This document shows, in pieces, positions 36,159-48,226 of a stretch of 64,000 nt of DNA; positions within the stretch are counted from its first letter, which is position 1; each line of letters starts with the position of its first letter. The position numbers and the translations under genes are program-made. This DNA comes from Clarireedia homoeocarpa (lineage: Eukaryota; Ascomycota; Leotiomycetes; Helotiales; Rutstroemiaceae). Below the pieces are notes generated by a model. That model was given only the letters and a program-made list of their open reading frames with translations. It did no database searches and had not been told where the DNA came from. The DNA lies in contig LNKV01000033.1 of assembly GCA_001465935.1 (NCBI GenBank), positions 620,001 to 684,000 of the forward strand. The letters run 5' to 3'.

Positions 36159-39100
36159 CTAACCCCATCTAGCGCCTTCTCTCTCCGCTTCCAACCTGGC
36201 AATCCTCGCCTCCTCACTCTCCTCGCCACCGCCTCTCCTACCCTTCTTCCTTCCTTTCCCTCTCCCCCCATCATCCACCTCATCTCTACTCCTCTTCCTG
36301 CCCATACCCAAGGCGCTCGTCAGCCCCGCAATTCTCTGAGCTTCTTTAAGCAATCTCTCTCTGTTTCTTGCTTCTCTTTCCAAAGTATGAGGATCGACTT
36401 CTTTTTCCTTCTTTTCCTTCTCCGGTTCGCGTTGCTGTATTGTCGTAGCTGTAGAAATGTTGGTATTGCGTTCCGAGTCGCGTCGAGAGCGGTGCGACTC
36501 ACTATGGCGACTTGAGCGGTCTCGATCCTTTTCGCGTTCGCGCTGACTGGCTTTGGGTCCTGTTGGTATGTTTAGAGGTAGAGTGATTTCTTTGGTTGTT
36601 TTGCTGCGAGAACTGGCGCCTTTTATCTCGATGCCGTTCCCACTATTGGAGATAAGCGATGCTCGGCGAGAAGAGCTACTGGCCTCGATGGGTGTTTGTA
36701 GTGGGGTGGAATCGGAACCCTTATCGTCATTTTCATGGCGGCTATGTTTACGGCGATGCTCACGATCGCGGTCTCGATCGCGGTCTCGATCTCGGCTTCT
36801 AGACCGGTCATCTCGGTGTGAGCGGCTTGATCGATGTTTATGGGAGGACTTATGTTTGTCATCATCTCGGTCTCGCTCACTCCGGTCACGGTATTTGTCT
36901 CTGTCCCGACGACTACGATGACTTGATCTCTTAGAGTCTTGCGGTGAAGCAGATCGGGATCTCTCCTCCTCGTCGCGTCGCTTGTCATCGTCACCTTTCT
37001 TCTCAGCTCCGTCCTCTTTGCCGTCGCGTTCAATTTCGGCTTCTTCTTCATGGCGACGGCGACGCTCTCGTCTCCTCTCTCGTCTTCGCTCGATTTCTTC
37101 TTCATCTTCAGATAGTGATCGAGATGCTGACCTGTGTCTATGGCGACGATGGCGCCGCTCTCTGCTCTTATTTCTTTTCCGATCCTTAGATCTCGACCGA
37201 GATCGAGATCGATCCTTGTCCTTTTCATTTTCTCTTTCTTCCGAGATAGATAGACTTCGTCCTCTTTCTTGGATGGCAGACTCTGGAGCAGCACTTACAC
37301 TTCCTCTAGTGCTTGAGCCAGCTCTTCCTGCAATAGAGAAACCACGAGTCCTAATGCTAGAAAGACTTGTGTTAGGCAAACCTTCACGCATGGCTTTCGG
37401 TCCAGTGGGAGCGTTGATGGGTACATCGACAGGTTTCACAATTGGAGGCTGCATAGCCCCATTGAACCCTCCGCGGCCACCACGTGATTGTGAAAATCCA
37501 CCTCGCGAGTAACCATGATTGCGCATATTCGGGTCTACAGGAAACATAGGATTAGAACCATCTCCAATTGAAGTAATCGGCGCGAAAGGGGTCGATTCAG
37601 AAGCGTCCAGGGATTGAATAGGCTGTAAGCTAATTTCATTATCCATCACTTCGGAAGCGACAGCGGCATCTTGGTTTACTTCCGATTCTTCGCCATGCGG
37701 TGCTTCCGAGCCCACAGGGTCTTGGTTGACATTATCATTGTCGTTCTTGGGGGCTGCTGAATCGTCATTTGGAGACGTTGGACGCAATTCTCGTCCATAT
37801 TCATCAACATTGTCTGCAGGCGCAACTGACGAGTCTCCTTTAGCTCCTGTAGGTAATGTTCCGCTCTCATTAAATGTTCCATTAAATTGCTGGTTTGAGC
37901 CAAATTGTTGATGAGAATGTGTGGGATCATATCCATGCCCACCACGATGATGATACCCTCCTCGGCCTCTACCTCGTCCGCGGCCGTGGTAGCCCTGCGA
38001 ATAACTGTTTTGATAGTCATTATACTGGTTTGCGCGTCCATAATTACCTTGATTAAATCCTGCAGCATTTTGGGAGAATCCAGAATTATTTGCTCCATAA
38101 TCACCAACGCCCATGCCTGCACCATTTGGATGATTGTAATTATCTGGTCCAACATTCCATGATTGTTGGGAGTTCCACCCATTATTGAAACCACCTGCTC
38201 CGCCATCGAAGTTTCCCATTCCCATTCCCATGTTCATGCCATTCATGCCCATGCCCGCTGCCCCAAACCCGCCATTCATCATCATATTTTGCATCGTCAT
38301 CGGATCCATGTTCATTCCAGGCATTCCTTTGAAATGGTCAACTCTGCATATAGGTAGATTTTGAATTGGACATACCCATCATAGGAAAATTCCCAAACCC
38401 AGGCGCCATGCCATTTTGCATTGCCATCATCATTTGCATTTGGTTAAAGTCTCCAGAAAATCCCATGCCCGGAAACCCTCCAGCCGCATTAGCATCGAAT
38501 CCGAAACCAGTAGCAAGAGCTGAGGCCTGTGATGCCGCAGCATCGTCATCTCCCTCGGCAGGATCTCCTTCGTCATGGCCACTATCAACAGCTACGGCGT
38601 CTACCTGTTTGGGATCATCACTGGGCTCTTGACCAGGCGCGATTTCCTAATTAAGTCAGCGTTTCTGCACACCTCGAAAAATACGTCATCTTCGTACCTC
38701 GATAGAGGGTTTAGGTATATCCTGTTGATCTTGAGGTGGCAGATCCACCTCATCTTTATCTGCCAGATTCTGCTCCGCGTCTGTGGTTTCCACCGCAGTT
38801 GTTGTTTCAGTGTTAATTGCCGCATCTGTCTGAATCTGGGAAGGAACTTCAACAATGGGTGCAGCTTCAAAAGCATTAGACGCCTGTGCTACTGGCGTAG
38901 CAGGTGGTGTGTCTTTGCTTTGTTTCACACGAGCATCGATGCGTTTCTTTTCCTCTGTTCGTAGAAAGACTTTGATTGTAGTTCGCAGGGACTTGTGGGG
39001 TTTGCAGTCCTCGGAAGCGACTGGAGTGTGTTCGCACACTGGACAGGAAGGCGGAAGCGTGGAGTGGCCTTGTAATGTTAGCAATCTATGCGCCTGATGC

Positions 39101-39322
39101 AGATACATAGAAGAAACTCACATGTTTCGCAGATGGCTTGGTCGCAACATGGGAGGCGGAAAGCGTTGACAGCTAGTTTACTGCAAATTGCGCATCGAAG
39201 TTTAATTGGAATTTCGTCTTGCGATAAAGAGCTAAGGTATGTGTCAGTCTTTAGATTGAGCTAGGGGAGTACGCGACAACGGACCTGATAAGCTCAGATT
39301 GTGCTGCTGTTGTCGCAGACAT
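36159..39322 (-). CDS. RING-type zinc-finger protein with Met/Gly-rich and RS-rich regions
   Basis: Five exons, 39322-39285, 39231-39122, 39068-38698, 38646-38376 and 38326-36159, give 985 residues. The first two junctions rebuild an N-terminal RING: C26-x2-C29, C41/C42, C47-x2-C50, C58-x2-C61 (LRCAICSKL, RLPCCDQAICETC, CPVCEH). CKPHKSLRTTIKVFLRTEEK follows. The middle is rich in Met, Gly and Asn (GMNMGMGMGNF). Past about residue 600 comes an Arg/Ser- and Arg/Glu-rich region (DRSRSRSRSKDRKRNKSRER). RING plus long RS tail recalls RBBP6/Mpe1-type proteins of pre-mRNA 3' processing, but the DWNN domain is absent, so the assignment is tentative. Probably a nuclear E3-like or splicing/3'-end factor. 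The first donor (GTCCGT) is non-canonical, yet it restores the frame. Confidence 0.75.
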
Positions 39323-40058
39323 CTTTGGCCCTCTCAATGTAGCTCCAGAAGTAACTTCTTAGAAAACTTCTTAATGCTGTCAACCAGGACCTCGCTGGCC
39401 CAAGAAAGGAATTGGATAGTAAGGAATGGACGGCACTAATGGTGCATGGATGCTGCAATCATATGAAGTCGCGCATCTCACGATTGCAAGTGACGACAAT
39501 GGGGAATTCGCGGTTTTGTATTGCGAATGACTGTTTTTTTAACAGCCTTGAAGAAAGTTGCGTTGCTGTGATTGCAGATGGCGTTCGGCAATTAAATTTT
39601 AGCTTGAAGCTAATTCTCACGTGGTGCGGATGTTGGAACATCGCTCCACTAATAAAGAGCTTTACCGCGCGGTTTACATGGGGTTCGATGAACACGAAAA
39701 AGTAGCAAGTCCGACACACAAAAGAAGAAATTGTTACGACTCACTTTGCAATATCGATTGAAGCGTGCGCTGCCCTTTACTCGAGCGCCTCCCCGCCGAG
39801 ATGCTTCTTCCGAGCTCGGTATCGATGATGTGGCTGGGGCGGGCAAATTCCACACTGAGGTTCTAGTGCTGTGGCTGAAGCTCAAACAAAATCCTGGAAG
39901 TGGCAGTATCGGCAAAGTAGTGACATGTTTGATACTTTCCATGAATTTCCGGCCCATTGTTCGACTTTCCTTCTAGTTTCCCACCATGTCTACTTCTCTT
40001 CTGTAATTCTCGAGAAAGAAGTCCCAGCAGCATTAGAGAAAAGTATTATACAAAAATC
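39323..40058. other. Divergent promoter region
   Basis: This region lies between the RING gene start and the alpha/beta-hydrolase start. Short frames on both strands show no domain. Confidence 0.4.
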
Positions 40059-41430
40059 ATGCTTTTTAGCCAGATTTCATGGCTAGACATTGCAGTGTTT
40101 CTCCTGTTTCTTGCCCCTCAATTGATCATTCATGTTGGTCTCTTCAAAACGGCAGCTTGCGGTCTCCGAGCATTACCATTCCTAGGTACAACACGCGCGA
40201 TTTTTCAATACCAAACTCGTTGCTAATACAAGTACAGTGTTCCAACTTCCTATATCTTTCATTAGAGAGCGGTACTCCACTCCTCATGAAGGACGGTCGC
40301 CGTTTGTCCAACAAGCTTCTTGGTTTGAGGACATCGTCATTCGATGTGTTAGATATGCATTTGCGTACATACCAGCTGAGATTGGCCGGGTCTTCTTTTC
40401 CAAACCCGTGGCTCTACCCTTCTTGCGTTTTCGGATGCTTAGGCATGGGTATCTGAAATCTCCTATCCATTGGCATGAAGTCAAACGAGTAATGATTCAC
40501 TTACCACTTTGATATAAAAAGGCCGTTATGACAAATGCTGAATCTCATAGGGACATATGGAAGGTCTGTGGATCATTTCTGATGAATCGAAAAAGCCCGA
40601 TGTTGTTATTTATTATATCCATGGTAAGTTACTCCTGAAGTACAAGGGAAGAACGTTGATGTTGACCATCTGCAGGTGGTGGATTTTCAATGGGTTCCAG
40701 TTACTTCTATCTTGAATTTCTCCTCTCTTTGTTAAGTCTTCTCAAAGATTCAGGAAGATTTAAGAACCCCGCTATTTTCGCCCTAGAGTATAGTTTGGTG
40801 CCTGACGCTTCGCACCCAACTCAACTCTACCAAACAGTCGCCGGCTACGAACATGTATTGTCTATCATAGGCGATCCCTCCAAAATCTGCGTCAGTGGCG
40901 ATTCGGCTGGAGCTACCCTGATACTCAGTTTACTTCTTCATATTGCTAGTACTGATGTTAACAAGAAAGGCGCGCTGATGGACAAAAGTCGCATTGAAGT
41001 CCCCGGCATGGCCGCCCTTATCTCTCCATGGGTGACGCTCGAATCGTTACAGGACAAGAATACCGCCAGCGACTACTTGGATGCCTCTAGCTTGCATCTT
41101 TATGCGCGACAATACGTTGGTGACATCACTTCAGTTTCTGATCCTCTAGTTTCTCCAGGAAGGTGTAAGGATATGGATTGGTGGAGGAAAGCAAGTCCTT
41201 TGAGAGGGTTTTTTATCACGTATGGTTCTGAAGAGGTGTTCGCACCCGAAATTCGAGATCTGATCTCCCTTTTGCGTAAACTCAAGAACGTTGAAGTACG
41301 AGGCCAAGAACAGCCAGGTGGTATACATGCTTGGCCTGTTGCAGCTTTATTCTTGAGCAGCACCCAACATGAACGATGCAAGGGATTGCGCATGCTTGTT
41401 CGTGAAATTGCCGAACGTCTGGCAGGCTAA
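40059..41430 (+). CDS. Alpha/beta-hydrolase (hydrolase-3/HSL-type esterase), membrane-anchored
   Basis: Four exons, 40059-40185, 40238-40488, 40551-40623 and 40676-41430, give 401 residues. A hydrophobic N-terminal segment (WLDIAVFLLFLAPQLIIHVG) suggests an ER membrane anchor. HGGGFSMG begins at residue 150 (oxyanion hole), GDSAG at 225-229 has nucleophile Ser227, and the catalytic His is in GGIHAWP near the C-terminus. The block FVQQASWFEDIVIRCVRYAF and FFSKPVALPFLRFRMLRHGY is typical of a fungal subfamily of this fold. HSL-type enzymes hydrolyse acyl esters; yeast steryl-acetate hydrolase SAY1 is a membrane example. The actual substrate is unknown. It is convergent with the NAT gene, with stops only about 160 bp apart. 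Confidence 0.87.
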
Positions 41431-41593
41431 GAAGAGAAGGTTATCAAATTCTACCGGACAATGACCGGGTGTATTCTTTTACAGGGCCACCTTTACTCCA
41501 TCTAAAATTCTCATTACTTCATGTAACACTTTATCTTGGTTCTAAGTTTTTCCCAAATCCCAAGATGTATCCATCATCTTTCGATGCCATTCA

Positions 41594-42609
41594 TTAGTTC
41601 GGCAACCTCCCCTTCAACTCCACGTTCCTCCCCTTTACTCCTCTAATCTCCTCTTCGTTTAATGTAATCCCAAAAAAGTCTCTCAGCACCTCCACTCTCT
41701 CCTCCTCTGTCTCACAGATCTTAACAACCCTGGTCTTAAACCCTAAATTCTCCTTCACCACCCCATCAACCAACATCCTCTTCCCCACAATCCTCTCAAC
41801 CCCCTCCTCAACGCCTCTCAAAAACCTAATAGCAAGCACACTCTTCGTCTGAAAGTTCTTCCCGGCACTCGTACTCGTATAGTAATTTATAATCTCAAAA
41901 TCCTGCTGAATGAACTCATCCTCCCCAAAACAATAAAACGTATTCCATTCCAGCTCCGGCCCGTTCCGATACTGATAGATCCACATCGGCCGCGACTGAT
42001 CTGTTTGCTGTGGGAGAGGTTCGCGCAGGAGGCGGATTTCTTGAGCGCCGATGTTGCGTATGGGGATGTTGGCTTCGAGGGGGATGGGGAGTGTAGCTCC
42101 GTCGCCGCCGAAACTAACGTCAACCATGTATTTGTGGCCGGTGGGGAGGGTGACGATGTTTACTATGTGGACACTACGAAGAGTGTTAGTTTGGCTATTT
42201 TGGTTGGGATAAAGGAATTCGGAAGGAGGGGGCATTACAAGCCCAAGTAATCTCCCTTTGGTACGCCATCTACTCTCGGCCGCACCCTCACACCTGTCAT
42301 GTACACCTGGAAGCCGAGAGCCCTCAACACGTGATTGTAAAGTATGCTGACTTCCATACAATACCCTCCTCGTCCACGAGCATCGGTGACGATTTTATCG
42401 AACACGACTTGTGGATCGACGGATATCTGGTGGGTGGATGAGTAGTGTAGAAGGAGATTTTCATAAGGAATAGCGGAGATTTGGTGGACATGGAGACTGG
42501 TTAGGTAGTCGAGAGTGATGGCGGGGTGGTTTTTTTGGTGGTATTGTGAGGGTAAGGAAATGTACGATTCATAGAGGGAGATCTGGGCGGGGGTGAAGAC
42601 TGATGCCAT
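41594..42609 (-). CDS. Arylamine N-acetyltransferase
   Basis: Two exons, 42609-42239 and 42173-41594, flank a 65-bp intron; the product is 316 residues. The splice restores YLGFVHIVNIVTLP. The NAT catalytic triad is complete: Cys84 in RGRGGYCMEV, His126 in VHIVNIV, Asp142 in VDVSFGGDG. IPYENLLLHY at 47-56 is the other family signature. NATs transfer acetyl (or malonyl) from CoA to arylamines and hydrazines. In Fusarium, a NAT of this family detoxifies plant benzoxazolinones, so a role in xenobiotic tolerance is plausible. No targeting signal. The ATG at 42609 is chosen because it starts the conserved MASxxxPxQxxLYxxY-like segment; the longer frame upstream lacks support. Confidence 0.92.
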
Positions 42610-44214
42610 TTTGAGATAAGGATTTAATTCGATAACCCAAAATGAGGTTTCTTGAATAGGACCGTGGATTGCAGCTCCCTCCCTCCCAATTTTATACTCG
42701 GGAGTTGGCTCGCAGGATGCATCTGCCGAATGAGTCAAAATGAGATTAAGGTCCCGAAGATGTATCCGATGTCACAAAAAAACAATTGCAGGGATTCAAG
42801 GGCGTGATATTTTTGCGTACTATTCCCCTCCCATAACAAAAGTTTATTCGGTGGGTTTTGCCATTGAAGTAGCCAGGATCCAAACAAGGGGGTTTTAGCC
42901 AGTAAAAAGGATCATTTTGTATAGAGGAGACCATAGAAGCGAGAATCTCTGAACAGCTTCAATATTACCTAATACATTAAACCCAAGTTGTGGGCGGTGA
43001 AGTTTGAAAGCCATATACTTTTAAGACCTTGATTCCGAAGTATCTACTCATAGGCTGCAAATTCTCGTATTTTGAGTGGTCAAACCCACCTTATTTGCAT
43101 CCTGGTTACTTCAGCAGCAGCAAACCCACCGAATAACCTTTTGCTATGGGAGGGGGATGAAAACATTATCGGCTGAGAGGGAAGTTGCGGCCTTTTTTGG
43201 TTCGCCCTCTGGCGCAAAGGGCTTCATGGCCTTTGAACAAATGACGGAAAGGATAGTAAGGCCAAGTAGTCTCTATGTGTTGGGCAGTGGACGATTCGAT
43301 TGGTCGTCTCCATGCAATGTTGTGCCTTTCAAGAACTGATAGCCCAATTCGGATTCTGAAGCGTTGTCGGCAAGAAGATCAATTCGTATTAGAAAAACTG
43401 GTATATGATGACACGTGGGCTAGATATATCGGTGACTTCAAGCATATATTTGTAGAGCATACTGCAAGGGAGCTAACTGGAAAGGGTACGCCTTTCAGGG
43501 AAAGATTGTGTGACCACGTGCTTATAAGCATGTGATCTGCAATCTCACGTGAACCACGACAACTTCTCTTTCCTGACCAATCTTCGACTTCAACACTTCC
43601 ATTACTAGTTGCGCTTGCCAGCGGCTAAAATCCATCTACAAACAACACCAAATTGAAATTCATCGTTTATGGTCGCAAATTCCGGCGACGACTTTCAATT
43701 CATTCGGATTTCCAAACACGTTTTTAGATGTACACACTGACTGTATGACCATTACCAACAACGGAAACAATCAACGCATCGACAAAATTCGGTCCTGTGG
43801 CTGATGGAATTTGGAGACATTGCGATACTTCATAAATCAGAATTCCGAAAAACCAGTTCGCAGCTATTGATTGGGGTTTTCCTCAAATTCGCTGCCAACT
43901 TAAGATATGCAACAATAGTGAACGATGGTAGGTGTCAGATGATCTGGAGCCAATGATGGATGGTAAAGCAATTGTGGCTGCCAGTGAAGAAAGTTTGTGG
44001 CGTTCTCGGATGATCCACCACGTGTTCCTTGCAAATCTTAAGGTGTGCTTCCGCGCCAACGCTCGTGGGCTGGGACATATCATTAATAAATCCAATATTC
44101 TGAGCTCTCAACCAAGCAATACGCAAGACATCAGGTCGTTGGAATAATATCCTATCGATGTGTCCTTACTCCCTGTCTAACTCCTAACCAAGCAGGAACT
44201 TCCAATATAGAAAT
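42610..44214. other. 1.6-kb intergenic region with foldback repeat
   Basis: It contains the inverted repeat listed separately and several CACGTG-like sites near 43510-43560. No gene I can support. Confidence 0.45.
42822..43160. repeat. Foldback inverted repeat, about 85-bp arms
   Basis: The left arm (about 42822-42905) and right arm (about 43077-43160) are reverse complements with roughly 75-80 percent identity by eye. Shared cores include ttattcggtgggtt, cccctcccata and ccaggat. The spacer is about 170 bp and has no coding frame. The layout fits a MITE-like or foldback element, or an old inverted duplication. I could not identify a clear target-site duplication. Confidence 0.75.
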
Positions 44215-45222
44215 CTAATTCTCTCTCCATAGCCATTTCTCGAACTCATCTCCATCCTTGTTCTTTGGAATATCTGACACTTTACTTTTCCACTTCTGAC
44301 TACTGCCACAACTCTCGTGCTTCTTAGGATCTTTAATATATACCAATGCCTCGATTGCTCCTTGACTATCTTCGCCTTCGCCTAGAATCTTTCTCTCTCT
44401 GAACTTCTTCGCAAACTCGCTTGCCCTTGCCAGATCACCATGTCTATTACATATCTGAAAAGCGTCCCAATAAAGTCTACCAACTCGCTGATCCTGTATT
44501 CCTTCTTCCCGATAAATGGTCTCCAGGTCTCGGCAATCCTTCAAAGCCTTTTCTGGATGCTTCATCACTCTTGCCGCATCGCCAATCGCTTGATCTAGCT
44601 TTGCCGCTCGTACAAGTCTCTCGTCGGATTTTGCTAACTCTGGACCTGGCAATGAGCACAAATCACAAGTACAGTCGAATTTGAACCATTCCTTCAGTTC
44701 TTTCTTGCGCTCACTTGAGGGCCCCCCGACGTGGTAGGATGTCGTAATTTCGTCCCCTGGGGATAGTTCCCTCACAGCATAAACAACGAACTCTTTCCTT
44801 GACTCGTTCCATGAGTGCTGCGAGGTGGGTAGACACGAATGGTTAATGCGAGAGATATCTTTGAAGACACCTCCGACTGAAGAATTAGGTCCAAGTGGAT
44901 ATGCATTCGAGCGGATGATATTTGAGAGCGGGGACGGCTGGCCTGGATAGTTGTTGTGTAGGGAAAGGTATGCGCGTTGTGATTCCTTAGGTAGCGCACG
45001 TAGGAGCTGTGCAAGATCTTTCTCGGTAGTCGTGGGGTTCGTCAAAGTCTCGGTTGTTAGGAGGGGTGATTCGTGGAAAAGAAGGGTCCCCGGCGCGATA
45101 GCACGGGTTGCAACGACACCCAGACCTTTCCCGGAAATGGGCTTAATCGTCCATAGCGGAGTGTCTACGGAAATGTCTCCGTTTGTTGCGACAGGTGCAG
45201 GAGTATCTTTACTAGGAGCCAT
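44215..45222 (-). CDS. SET-domain protein
   Basis: Single exon, 335 residues from the ATG at 45222; the longer frame begins at a TTG. SET motifs: GKGLGVVATRAIAPGTLLFH near the N-terminus, then RINHSCLPTSQHSWN with the NHSC signature, and GDEITTSYH. The post-SET cysteines CTCDLC follow, after FKFD. The C-terminal part is helical (TPR/SMYD-like) and rich in charged residues. Proteins of this shape in filamentous fungi are SMYD-like lysine methyltransferases acting on histone or non-histone targets. No signal peptide. The NHSC and GDE(I)xxxY elements that bind S-adenosylmethionine and substrate are present, so it is probably active. Substrate unknown. Confidence 0.88.
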   Translation of the reverse strand: MAPSKDTPAPVATNGDISVDTPLWTIKPISGKGLGVVATRAIAPGTLLFHESPLLTTETLTNPTTTEKDLAQLLRALPKESQRAYLSLHNNYPGQPSPLSNIIRSNAYPLGPNSSVGGVFKDISRINHSCLPTSQHSWNESRKEFVVYAVRELSPGDEITTSYHVGGPSSERKKELKEWFKFDCTCDLCSLPGPELAKSDERLVRAAKLDQAIGDAARVMKHPEKALKDCRDLETIYREEGIQDQRVGRLYWDAFQICNRHGDLARASEFAKKFRERKILGEGEDSQGAIEALVYIKDPKKHESCGSSQKWKSKVSDIPKNKDGDEFEKWLWREN

Positions 45223-46223
45223 TCCCAAAACTACCAAGGCGGCTTACAAGTATGTACTATGTCCACAATAGGAGAAGGTAAAGCGAGGCAAGTGTGCAGG
45301 AGAATTTTGTGCTGCAATATTCCAATAGTCAAAATCACGATAAGATAATAGTTAAAACCTTTTTTTAGCTAAAATTCGAAGTTTTGCCTTTTTAGGCAAA
45401 TTTGTCGAGGAGGTGGAAAGTATGATGTAACACAATTTATGCGTGCTGGCACAATTACACCAATCTTTCTTTTTCGTATTAAACACTGCAATGTCTCTTT
45501 TTCCCTTTTTGAATTGGATGAGGAGGCAGTCAAGCAGTAGCAAGCTCTGAACCAGGAGGGCGATGATGTCCCGTATAGTTACCCTTGGGGCGGTTTTTGG
45601 CCGCGGGTTATGTCCATTAGCTACCCAAGCTCCTATGACCCCAAGCCAGGCCTCTCAAAGGAAGAACTGTTGACTCGGAACTCGACGAGCGCGATGCAGT
45701 GGAATGACTTGATCTCCTCAGCTACGAATCACAAGCGACGACATCAAGACAAAACCCCACTGGATCCCGCTCGGTCGATCCTGCATCATTCCCACTGACT
45801 CAGTACTTGCTCTGGACAGCACTTGGAATTACTCGTGTCGTGCCAACATGTGGGGCCCCCGCACGATTTCTCGATTCACTATTTAAGCGCTGGATAGCCT
45901 AAGCCCCCTTTGCCCCTTGAGGCTGTACGCAGCATGCGCGCGCCTGTGAATTCTATGCTGTTACCATGAAATAATTATGGCGGAGGCTACTGCGGGGCTG
46001 TTACATCGAGATGATACCATCCACTTCCTCCTCCAAATGGAGTTTTTGTTGGACTCGTGTAGTTATGTGCTACCAGCGTTCAACACTTTTCTTTGGTCGT
46101 GATGGATTCTTCCCTGGAGGTTATAAGTAAAGATGCCCGTGGCCTGCGTCCTATTTGCAAGTCAAGTATTCCACGCATCTTTCTATCTCTCTTCGTATCT
46201 CTGCAATCATATTGGCGTGAAAA
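45223..46223. other. Divergent promoter region
   Basis: 1 kb between the SET gene and the sugar transporter gene. It includes a T-rich patch near 45350-45410. No supported gene. Confidence 0.45.
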
Positions 46224-48083
46224 ATGACCCGAGAATGGTTCAAGCCAGGAAGGCAAACCCAAGTTGCTATTACCTGCACATGTCTACAGGCATTTCTTCT
46301 CTTTGGATATGATCAGGGAGTTTTCGGGGGTCTGATCACGAATAAGGATTTTCTTGATACGTTTGGACATCCTGGAACAGGCTTCTTGGGGATTATCGGT
46401 ATGGAATTACTGTCCAGAACTTTTGGAAACGTGAAGGCTAACGCTAAATTGATATAGTGTCGATTTACAATATTGGATGTTTGCTAGGATGTCTTCTGAA
46501 CTTCACCTGGGGTAATAAATTTGGGCGACGACAGGCTATTTGGATTTCAATCGCATCTGTCAGCATTGGTGCTGCTCTACAATGCACCGCTTACTCCGTG
46601 GAGCAGTTGATGGTCGGAAGAGTAATTACTGGTTTAGGTATATTGCTCGGAGTAGTTGCCTTGATGTTCATTGCTGACCAGATTTCTAGGTGTCGGCATT
46701 GACACTTCCACTGTCCCCATGTAGTAAGTGCATCAATATCCAACTCCCAGGTTACTTTAAATCGATACTGAATAGTCGCAGCCAAGCGGAGCTTTGCAGA
46801 AGTGAGGTTAGAGGAAGACTTGTTACTACTGAGGTAAATGCCATACACCATTCATACCCAGCCTAAACTTACATCTACTAGGTTCTATTTACTGGACTTG
46901 GTGTTTCCGGCGCTTACTTCTTTGTCTACGGCATGTCCTACGTCGGGGGCGCCCTAGCTTGGCGTCTCCCCATCGCTTGCCAAGTAATCTTCGCCCTCAT
47001 TGTATCCATCCTCATGTTCGGACTACCAGAGACTCCACGCTGGCTTATGGAGAAAGGTCGGATCGAGGAAGCTGAGGAAGTGATGACCAAGATTTTTGGT
47101 CTACCCAAAGAGGATGAATATATTCGGGCGGAGAAAACAGCCATTATTACCGCTATTGAGATGGAGCTGGCGACGCCGTTCCAATGGACGAAACTTTTCA
47201 AGCCTGACCGGATGGCAACTGGCTGGAGAGTCTTCTTGGCATGCTTGGTGTTGTTTATGAATCAGGTAAGACGGATGTTCTACCCGATTTGAACACTCAT
47301 GCTGACAAATGACAGTGGGCGGGCATCAACGTCATTGTGTTCTACGCACCAACTGTCCTCGAAACAAACGTCGGCCTTTCCACAAATACCTCCCTTGTCG
47401 TTGGTGGTTGCATTAATCTTGCATTTGCAATTGGATCGATTGTTCCAAGTATAGGCCTGGATAAGATGGGCAGGAGGAAACCTATGATGATTGGGTCGTT
47501 TGGGATGGGTCTGTCCATGATGATGATCGCAATATTATTGTCATTCGACAAACACGAGACCTCAAAAGCGGCGATTGCCTTCTTTTTGACTGTAAATTAT
47601 GCATCCTATACTTCATTAGTGAATTATGACTGACCACATATAGTTCATGCTCTGTTTCGGTGCGAGTCTCAACGCTATCCCCTGGTGTTACAGCGCCGAG
47701 ATCCTCCCCCTTAAAGCGCGAGCCAAGGGAACTTCTCTAGCAGTCCTCAACAACTGGCTCTGGGTCTTTGTCATCGTCATGGTGACACCTACAATGGTTT
47801 CTTCGATCACTTGGAAGACTTACTTAGTGTTTATGTGCTGCGTATGTAACATTCCGGCCCCTCTATTTTTTCCATTGACTGATACTGACCCCTGACGCAG
47901 AATTTCGCGTTCATTCCCATGATTTACCTCTGGTTCCCGGAGACTAAAGGTCTTTCTTTGGAAGAGATTGATTATTTGTTTATTAGAGGAAGTGCCAATG
48001 AGACAGGTGAGATGTTCAGGAGTGGTGAGAGATCGGAAAATGATGAGAATAAATCGGAAAGAGGGGCTGTGCATGTTGAGTAG
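46224..48083 (+). CDS. MFS sugar porter family transporter
   Basis: Eight exons, 46224-46398, 46458-46637, 46690-46723, 46782-46833, 46882-47265, 47316-47591, 47644-47841 and 47901-48083, give 493 residues. Sugar-porter signatures are all present: GYDQGVFGGLI in the first membrane segment, GNKFGRRQ between segments 2 and 3, GLGVGIDTSTVPMYQAE, PETPRWLMEKGR before the central loop, DKMGRRKPM and the terminal PETKGLSLEEID. Twelve hydrophobic segments can be traced. It probably imports a hexose or other sugar across the plasma membrane by proton symport; the substrate cannot be told. Exons 3 and 4 are only 34 and 52 nt but both are needed for the conserved QAELCRSEVRGRLVT stretch. Confidence 0.9.
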
Positions 48084-48226
48084 AGGATGTAGAGGCTTCT
48101 GTTACTGAGATACTATTTTGAAGTGATGCGCATGTTGATAAAGAAGTCCAAAAATATGAAAAAAACAATGATATCTTTATCGTGGGAGTCACTGGTTATA
48201 GTCACTGCAGACATTGAACGTGTGAG

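Noticed and set aside
36553..37512. Long antisense frames with Ser/Arg runs over the RING/RS gene
   Set aside because: They are mirror images of RS codons on the other strand, and no splice or start context supports them.
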